Assembly (NCBI GenBank): GCA_947258975.1
Contig: CAMYKK010000014.1
Coordinates: 1-64,000, forward strand
Length of the DNA: 64,000 nt
Reading direction: 5' to 3'
DNA from: an uncultured Gammaproteobacteria bacterium
Lineage (GTDB): Bacteria; Pseudomonadota; Gammaproteobacteria; Arenicellales; JAANXG01
The notes under the pieces are model-generated. The model searched no databases, was not told where the DNA came from, and was given only the letters and a program-made list of their open reading frames with translations. The translations under genes were made by a program, and so were the position numbers. Positions within the stretch are counted from its first letter, which is position 1. Each line of letters starts with the position of its first letter. Below are positions 58,596 through 64,000 of the stretch, in pieces.

Positions 58596-60767
58596 TCAAC
58601 GTGAACGGTCTCGCGCATAGTCTATGACGGCCAGGGCAACACGGGTTGCCGCCAGTCCCGCGCGGGCGTCCGCGCCAACGACCGGAAACGTTTGCCCGCG
58701 AACCGCAGCGGCAAATTCCCGCAGGCAATCGCGCTGGCCTTTGTCGCCCCGTCGTAACTTGGTGCGCACCTTGCCGCCCCGGTACTTGAAGCCGGCAAAG
58801 TTATCGACGTGGGCGGTGTTACCGTTACCGAAGGCCTCGAAATACTCTTTGCCCATACGTTTATCACCAATGCAGGTGTAGAGCACACTGGCGTGTGACC
58901 CGTCGGCGTAACCGAGCAGTACGCTGGCGTTCGGGTTCGTACTCTTGATTGGACCCGCCATAACAGCGGCAATCGCCACCGGTTCTCCGCCCATAAACCA
59001 GTTGGCAAGATCAAAGAAGTGGACCCCCTCTCCCAATAGACGTCCGCCTTCCGCGGTCGTATTGCTCCAGTCGTTCGCCAATGCCCCGATATTCGCCCGC
59101 GCATACAGCATGCGCACACCCGATCGACCAATCGCTTCGCGCAGTGCCAACAAGTAGGGCGAGAAACGGCGGTTAAAACCCACGCGTACGACCAGTCCCT
59201 GCCGATCGGCAGCGGCGACGATACGGTCCGCGTCTGCCACGGTTGTTGTCATGGGTTTTTCGATGAACACATGCTTGCCGGCATCCAGGGCATCCAACGC
59301 AATGCGGGCGTGGGTGGCGTGTCTCGTAGCGATCAACACCGCCTCAACACTCGGGTCGTCCAGGAGGACCCGGTAATCGCTGGCAGTCAGCGGCACCTTG
59401 TAGCGCCGGGCCGCAGCCGCGGCACTGGCGCCCGTGCGGCTCGCGATCCCACGCACCCAGAACTCGCCGCCCAGCGTCTTGAGTTTCGGCAGGTGCATGG
59501 CCTTTACGTAGGACCCCGCGCCGATGATCCCCAGGCACACCGGTCCGCTACCCGTGTGCTTGATGACGGCGGGCGCGATACTTGCAACCTCCGAGCGTGT
59601 CCCGGCGTGTGCTATTTTCACCGCCTCGGGTAATGCCGGCGGCTCGCCGTAGTCGAGCAATACTCCGAGCACGGCCGGATCACCCTGCTTGACTCGCGCA
59701 TAAGCCGCTACCGCATCATCCACGGCGAAGCGTTCGCTGACGAGATCGGTGATGTTCATAGACGCCGTTTGCAGCATCCAGAGGAAATGCGCCAGATTAC
59801 GCCCCTCGCTCCAGCGTACCTGGTTGACGCCATAGTCGTGTCCGCGGATTTCGTAATCGGGATCGTAGCGTCCGGGCCCGTAGGAACACGACATTCTCAG
59901 CTCCAATTCCTTGGCGTACATCTTGGCGCGCTGCAGCTTGAGGCCGACATCCCCGACCAGTGAAACACGTCCCGATTTACGACACAGGTCGAACCCGAGA
60001 TTGACCGGCGCATTGCTGTCGGATGCAGCGCAGATCAAAACGCCGTCAAGCCCAATACCGTCGGTTAACGCCAGTACACGCTGTACACTGTCGCATTCAT
60101 CTAGGGTCCACGCCTCGGTATTTGCGACGGTCTTGCTCATCGCCACTCGTTCGGCTGACAGATCAATGCCATAGGCCCGGTAGCCCATGCCGGCCAACAT
60201 GCGGACGGTGAGCTGGCCGATCAGTCCGAGGCCCACGACGCCGACGCGTTCACCGGGCGTCAGCTCCAACCGGCGTATACCCTGCATGGCGATACACGCC
60301 AGTGCGGCAAAGGCTGATTGCTCCATGGGCACGCCATCCGGGACCCGTGCCGCGAGATTGCGCGGCACCACGACATATTCGGCGTGGTTGGCATAGTGTG
60401 TTCCCATGCAGGCAACGGTGTCGCCGGGTTGAAAGGGCATAGAGGCATCGTCAACCTCGACAACCGTGCCGGCGCTGCTATAACCGACCGGATTGGAATC
60501 GGCGAGCTTGTTCTGAACGGTCTCGAGAGTTTGGCGAAGCCCCGCGGACTTGGCCATCTCCCAGACCTGCTGCACACGGTCACCGGACGATACCGCTTTC
60601 TCGTAGAGACCGAGTACACCTGAGTTCCGCGACACTGCCGCGCCTTCCGTACCGCTGCTGATCAGGGAATAGCGATTGCGCACCAAGATGGTGTTTTTGA
60701 GCCGACCGGGTACCGGTGCATCGAGCACGGAGACCTTGCCTTGCCCAGATAGGAAGACCTGTTTCAT
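58596..60767 (-). CDS. Bi-domain oxidoreductase: zinc-type alcohol dehydrogenase fused to Gfo/Idh/MocA dehydrogenase
   Basis: 723 residues. The first half (about 1-370) is a medium-chain dehydrogenase: Gly-Asp-Thr-Val-Ala-Cys-Met-Gly near 98 and the Rossmann motif Gly-Val-Val-Gly-Leu-Gly-Leu-Ile-Gly near 178. The second half (about 400-720) is a Gfo/Idh/MocA protein: Leu-Gly-Ile-Ile-Gly-Ala-Gly-Ser-Tyr near 406 and Glu-Lys-Pro-Met-Thr-Thr-Thr near 505. This pair of domains is a known family in polysaccharide loci next to heparinase-like and wecB genes, as here. It probably catalyses two redox steps on a nucleotide sugar or uronate. It overlaps the upstream gene by 4 nt. Confidence 0.85.
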   Translation of the reverse strand: MKQVFLSGQGKVSVLDAPVPGRLKNTILVRNRYSLISSGTEGAAVSRNSGVLGLYEKAVSSGDRVQQVWEMAKSAGLRQTLETVQNKLADSNPVGYSSAGTVVEVDDASMPFQPGDTVACMGTHYANHAEYVVVPRNLAARVPDGVPMEQSAFAALACIAMQGIRRLELTPGERVGVVGLGLIGQLTVRMLAGMGYRAYGIDLSAERVAMSKTVANTEAWTLDECDSVQRVLALTDGIGLDGVLICAASDSNAPVNLGFDLCRKSGRVSLVGDVGLKLQRAKMYAKELELRMSCSYGPGRYDPDYEIRGHDYGVNQVRWSEGRNLAHFLWMLQTASMNITDLVSERFAVDDAVAAYARVKQGDPAVLGVLLDYGEPPALPEAVKIAHAGTRSEVASIAPAVIKHTGSGPVCLGIIGAGSYVKAMHLPKLKTLGGEFWVRGIASRTGASAAAAARRYKVPLTASDYRVLLDDPSVEAVLIATRHATHARIALDALDAGKHVFIEKPMTTTVADADRIVAAADRQGLVVRVGFNRRFSPYLLALREAIGRSGVRMLYARANIGALANDWSNTTAEGGRLLGEGVHFFDLANWFMGGEPVAIAAVMAGPIKSTNPNASVLLGYADGSHASVLYTCIGDKRMGKEYFEAFGNGNTAHVDNFAGFKYRGGKVRTKLRRGDKGQRDCLREFAAAVRGQTFPVVGADARAGLAATRVALAVIDYARDRSR

Positions 60768-62782
60768 TGCAAGAGCCCTTGCACACTTATGGGGCCGGAG
60801 CTTGCAAAATAAATGTCGATCGTCAACACCGTCTCCTTCACAGTATCTTGAACCATCTCCAAGGTTTTGGACGGCGCCAGCCGGCCGTATCCAGGGCTGA
60901 CTTTATCATCGACAAGCCGCGCGCTGGAATTCCTGTCCCAGCGGACAACGATCATGTCGCCTCGCCACTCAATCTGGGCTTGATGTGCGCTCATGACCAG
61001 CGCAATGCCGGGCGCGAAGTGAAGATAGCGCACCGTGTGATGGTTCCCTTTTGCGTCGATTCGATCGCGGCAGTGGAACGCGCCGGTATCGATTTGGAAA
61101 ATGATGGTCCGTTGGTGTAGCACCGGGTCCGGCAAGTCGCGATAGCCGGTATGACCCGCGGTGACTATCACTGGATTGTTTTCCGCTACCGTGGTAGTGA
61201 CGTTGATGGGGCGGGCGCTGTTGGCAATACGAAAATTTCCTCTCAACGGGGCTATTTCGCGGTCATCAACAACCAGGCTGTTGTGCGCCCGCGTGGCCCG
61301 GAACCGATCATGTGCAGCATAGTCTCCGCTGTATAGATATGACCCTGGATCGATCAACAACGACCTGCCGCCCAGGAACAATTCAAAGCTCAACAGGTCG
61401 TTATGACCGTGACCACCCAAACCATTCTGCCCAACTTCGCCGATATCCATAAACAGGAAATTCTCTTTGCTCTTGGCAATAAACACTCCTCCGTCGCGAA
61501 AGTGCCGATGAACGCTGCGATGGGGTGACATCTCGGGCATGGATCGCCATCGCTTCAGGGCATCCGACCCAAACAACCATAAACCGGTAACCGGGATGGT
61601 ACGGGCGGCCGATTTGAGGTCACCATCGTCGAAATACATCGCCGCAACGCCAATTCCAGCACGATGATCACGCACCGGAAGCTGTTCGAAAGCAAAAATT
61701 ACTGCATCGTCACTATCGCCGATCAGCGGGCACTGACCGTCAGGTCGAAGAAACGCTGCATTGTAACGCGCCGCCGCCCGCAGCCGGGCGCGTTCTGTCT
61801 TTGCGAGCGGGAGAGCTGATCGGTCCAGGGCGATACTGCCCAGCAAAAATAACTCCAGCGCCAGCCGGTGATAGGCGGTGGCTTTCTCAAAGTTCACCCC
61901 ATCGGGCAGGAATTGCTGCAGCACCTCCCGGCTTAGCCGATATCCCGCGAATCGTCGCCAATGATGTGCCTGGGGATAAGACTTGTCCAGTGTGCGTGCT
62001 ATCAGTAGCAGCGCCACCAGCTGCGCCGCGAAATGATTGCCCGCATGATCGGTCAGTTCCAGCGTGCGCATCACGAATTCACCGTGCGCCGCCAATTCTC
62101 GAAGTATCAGCGACGCATCGCGGTCGGTGAGCCCGACCTGCCTCGCCATATCCGCGAGTAAGCACAGTTCAATGCCACGCATCGCCCCCTCCATTGGGTA
62201 CCAGTTAACAGAGTGAGCGAGCGGATTACTATTGCTCCAATCTGCAAGAATATTAAGCGCCGCCGACGTACGCTGGATGCCACCGTCCAGAATATCGGCT
62301 TGGATGAGGGTAGGCAGGAAAGACAGTCGTGACAGCTCCCAAGGAAATTTCACATCGTAGGGCCTGTCGCGTAGGGCTGTGTGATCGTAATTGCGGTAAT
62401 AATCGGGCGCCCACTCGTGATCCAGCCGCCAATCCCGGTGCCACGGCCACGGCGTTGACTTTGGCAGTGGCGTCTCGAACACTGTGAAATCGCGCTCGAT
62501 TACGGCATCGGCGCCGGCGATGAGACGGGCGCCGTCAATGAGCCCCAATTCAGCGGCCTTGCGAACAGCCGACTGGCCGTCCAGTGCAACGACCGCATAT
62601 GGCGCGTGTCTACGCCAATCGCGCGCACGGGGATCGCTGGCCCACCGGTTGATCCGACGTTCCAATTTTTGCCAACCCCCAGTCAGTTCCATCATCTTCA
62701 GATGCGCTTCCTGCCGGGTCCTGAAGACGATTGTCCTGGGTGATTTGGTCAGAACTCGAGTAAACAGCGAGGGTTTAGTCAC
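60764..62782 (-). CDS. Heparinase II/III - alginate lyase family protein
   Basis: 672 residues from a GTG at 62782. An alpha/alpha-toroid domain (about 90-330) contains Trp-Glu-Leu-Ser-Arg-Leu and Asn-Trp-Tyr-Pro-Met-Glu-Gly-Ala-Met-Arg-Gly-Ile-Glu. The C-terminal heparinase II/III beta-sandwich begins near 400, with Gly-Gly-His-Gly-His-Asn-Asp-Leu-Leu-Ser-Phe-Glu near 445 and Leu-Ile-Asp-Pro-Gly-Ser-Tyr-Leu-Tyr. Family members cleave uronate-containing polymers by beta-elimination. No clear signal peptide is visible, as in many locus-encoded copies. Linked to the bi-domain oxidoreductase (4-nt overlap) and wecB, it implies a uronic-acid-containing polymer. Confidence 0.8.
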   Translation of the reverse strand: MTKPSLFTRVLTKSPRTIVFRTRQEAHLKMMELTGGWQKLERRINRWASDPRARDWRRHAPYAVVALDGQSAVRKAAELGLIDGARLIAGADAVIERDFTVFETPLPKSTPWPWHRDWRLDHEWAPDYYRNYDHTALRDRPYDVKFPWELSRLSFLPTLIQADILDGGIQRTSAALNILADWSNSNPLAHSVNWYPMEGAMRGIELCLLADMARQVGLTDRDASLILRELAAHGEFVMRTLELTDHAGNHFAAQLVALLLIARTLDKSYPQAHHWRRFAGYRLSREVLQQFLPDGVNFEKATAYHRLALELFLLGSIALDRSALPLAKTERARLRAAARYNAAFLRPDGQCPLIGDSDDAVIFAFEQLPVRDHRAGIGVAAMYFDDGDLKSAARTIPVTGLWLFGSDALKRWRSMPEMSPHRSVHRHFRDGGVFIAKSKENFLFMDIGEVGQNGLGGHGHNDLLSFELFLGGRSLLIDPGSYLYSGDYAAHDRFRATRAHNSLVVDDREIAPLRGNFRIANSARPINVTTTVAENNPVIVTAGHTGYRDLPDPVLHQRTIIFQIDTGAFHCRDRIDAKGNHHTVRYLHFAPGIALVMSAHQAQIEWRGDMIVVRWDRNSSARLVDDKVSPGYGRLAPSKTLEMVQDTVKETVLTIDIYFASSGPISVQGLLQ

Positions 62783-62882
62783 GTGACGACGGGCGTGATT
62801 ATTTTGGTGGGATAGATACTAAGGAAAAATCGGCCCGGAGTCTTTGACTGCGATCCCGTTTCTGCAGCGGAGCGGGATGGAT

Positions 62883-64000
62883 TCACGTGATCCGCAGAAG
62901 TTCTTGCATACTCGCGACGACGCGCGCAGCGGTGCGCCCATCCCACAACTCGGGTTTGACCCGCTTCTTGTTTCCGCCCCGTAGCACGGCACTCACGCGA
63001 TTTTCGATATCCTCGATCTTGCACAATTGGTTCGTTCCTTGCAGGACAGTGACAGGCCGCTCGGTGTTATCGCGGATCGTTAAACACGGAATCCCGAGAT
63101 AGGTGGTTTCTTCTTGAATACCGCCGGAATCAGTAATTGCAAACCGGCAGTTAAAAATGAGATTCATGAATCGAACGTAACTGAGCGGCTCGAGCACATG
63201 CAGATTATCGTTACGGATCAGATCCGGTAACATCCCGAATTGCTCCAGATTTTTTCTGGTTCTGGGATGAATCGGGAACACGAGCGCCGTGTTCTTGCTA
63301 ATCTGGGACAGCGTCGCACATAACGCCCGCAGGGCCTCTGGATTATCGACGTTGGACGGCCGGTGTAACGTGACCACGCCATAATTACCTTTCTTGACAC
63401 CCAGTTCTTTATGGAATTGTTCCGCTTCGATTTTTGCTCTCAGCATTTCCAAGGAATCCATCATGATGTTGCCGACGCGAATGATTTTTGCCGGGTTTAT
63501 TCCTTCCGCGACAAGGTTTTCGTCGGCATCGGATGAAGGCGTCCAAAGAACATCGGCCAAGACATCGGTTGTTATTCGATTTATCTCTTCCGGCATTGTC
63601 CGATCGAACGAACGTAGCCCTGCTTCTAAGTGGGCAATCAAAGGCCGGTGAAGTTTCGCTCCGCCGGTTGGGGTTTTCTGCATAATGGCCGTAGTTTGAT
63701 CTTGTTCGTCCGTGTATCGAAAAGAGACCTTTGCGGTGGCGAGAGCGCAGGCCAAAGTGGAATTAACATCTCCCACAACAACGACTAAATCGGGACGCGC
63801 GTTCATAATGAGCCGCTCATAGGCAACCATAACCCGGCCCGTTTGCTCGGCATGCGTACCGTTGCCGATCCCAAGATGCACGTCCGGGTCCGGCAGCTGC
63901 AGATCTTTGAAAAACACGTCAGACATATTAAGGTCATAATGCTGTCCCGTGTGGACGATAACGGGCTTGCCCCACTTTTGGTCTTTCAACGCGTGATAAA
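62883..64000 (-). CDS. wecB: UDP-N-acetylglucosamine 2-epimerase (non-hydrolysing), 5' end outside the window
   Basis: The frame is open to the window edge: codons before the in-window TTG at 63989 read Tyr-His-Ala and continue the family sequence, so the start lies beyond 64000. Recognisable blocks are Val-His-Thr-Gly-Gln-His-Tyr-Asp, Val-Val-Val-Gly-Asp-Val-Asn-Ser-Thr, His-Leu-Glu-Ala-Gly-Leu-Arg-Ser (catalytic Asp/Glu region), Thr-Leu-His-Arg-Pro-Ser-Asn-Val-Asp and Ile-Thr-Asp-Ser-Gly-Gly-Ile-Gln-Glu-Glu. The enzyme makes UDP-ManNAc, precursor of ManNAc and ManNAcA residues. About 25 N-terminal residues are missing. It is the promoter-proximal gene in view of the heparinase/bi-domain operon. 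Confidence 0.9.
   Translation of the reverse strand, partial: YHALKDQKWGKPVIVHTGQHYDLNMSDVFFKDLQLPDPDVHLGIGNGTHAEQTGRVMVAYERLIMNARPDLVVVVGDVNSTLACALATAKVSFRYTDEQDQTTAIMQKTPTGGAKLHRPLIAHLEAGLRSFDRTMPEEINRITTDVLADVLWTPSSDADENLVAEGINPAKIIRVGNIMMDSLEMLRAKIEAEQFHKELGVKKGNYGVVTLHRPSNVDNPEALRALCATLSQISKNTALVFPIHPRTRKNLEQFGMLPDLIRNDNLHVLEPLSYVRFMNLIFNCRFAITDSGGIQEETTYLGIPCLTIRDNTERPVTVLQGTNQLCKIEDIENRVSAVLRGGNKKRVKPELWDGRTAARVVASMQELLRIT

Noticed and set aside
1-64000. tRNA, rRNA and riboswitch genes
   Set aside because: No GGTTCRA-type T-loop with matching acceptor stem outside coding sequence and no recognisable rRNA or riboswitch core was found by eye; a covariance-model scan would be needed to be certain.

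Overview
The window looks like chromosomal DNA of a free-living gammaproteobacterium. This is inferred from the protein families and from two interspersed repeat families typical of that class: GTGGGAGCGCC-type REP units and GGGGTCAGACCCC palindromes. A 2-oxoacid:ferredoxin oxidoreductase operon, a rhodanese and a Crp/Fnr regulator would fit an autotroph or sulfur oxidiser, but no diagnostic autotrophy gene is present.

Layout. (1) 1-4.8 kb is sparse and decayed. It holds the 5' end of a DUF3604 gene, a Crp/Fnr regulator, a remnant of enolase, a glycine-rich RRM protein, a 159-bp inverted-repeat element, a group II intron 5' fragment fused to a beheaded vapC, and a frameshifted, truncated HigB/Xre toxin-antitoxin pair. 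(2) 4.8-8.9 kb carries an HDOD protein and a compact unit of two GGGG-type lipoproteins with a DUF6502 protein between them. Both lipoprotein upstream regions contain the same 17-bp inverted repeat GTGGG-N7-CCCAC, and one copy lies between the divergent DUF6502 and lipoprotein genes. (3) 8.9-15.5 kb (minus strand) is a redox operon: GltD-like flavoprotein with ferredoxin clusters, NAD(P)/FAD oxidoreductase, fused gamma-alpha and separate beta subunits of a 2-oxoacid:ferredoxin oxidoreductase, then a PAS-GGDEF protein with a degenerate active site. (4) 15.9-19.8 kb (plus strand) has a ThDP enzyme, an FtsH-type protease and an exported rhodanese. (5) 20.2-64 kb is a large exopolysaccharide/O-antigen locus.

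The polysaccharide locus has everything expected of a Wzx/Wzy system, much of it in more than one copy. There is one initiating undecaprenyl-phosphate sugar transferase (23.2 kb), three ligase/polymerase-like membrane proteins (20.2, 34.4, 47.7 kb), two flippases (32.6, 52.2 kb) and glycosyltransferases of families 4 and 2. Modifying enzymes include FkbM and class I methyltransferases, a sulfotransferase, asparagine synthase-type amidotransferase and a methyltransferase-deacetylase-methyltransferase fusion. A cytidylyltransferase/2-hydroxyacid dehydrogenase/SDR cassette, a parallel beta-helix protein, a heparinase-like lyase and UDP-GlcNAc 2-epimerase complete it. The segment 29.5-47.6 kb is more AT-rich, has looser spacing and contains gene debris. 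It is bordered on the left by a large M4 metalloprotease with four 114-residue C-terminal repeats and on the right by an 86-codon fragment of a related M4 protease, so it looks like an acquired or rearranged block within an older locus.

No tRNA, rRNA, CRISPR array or intact transposase was seen.
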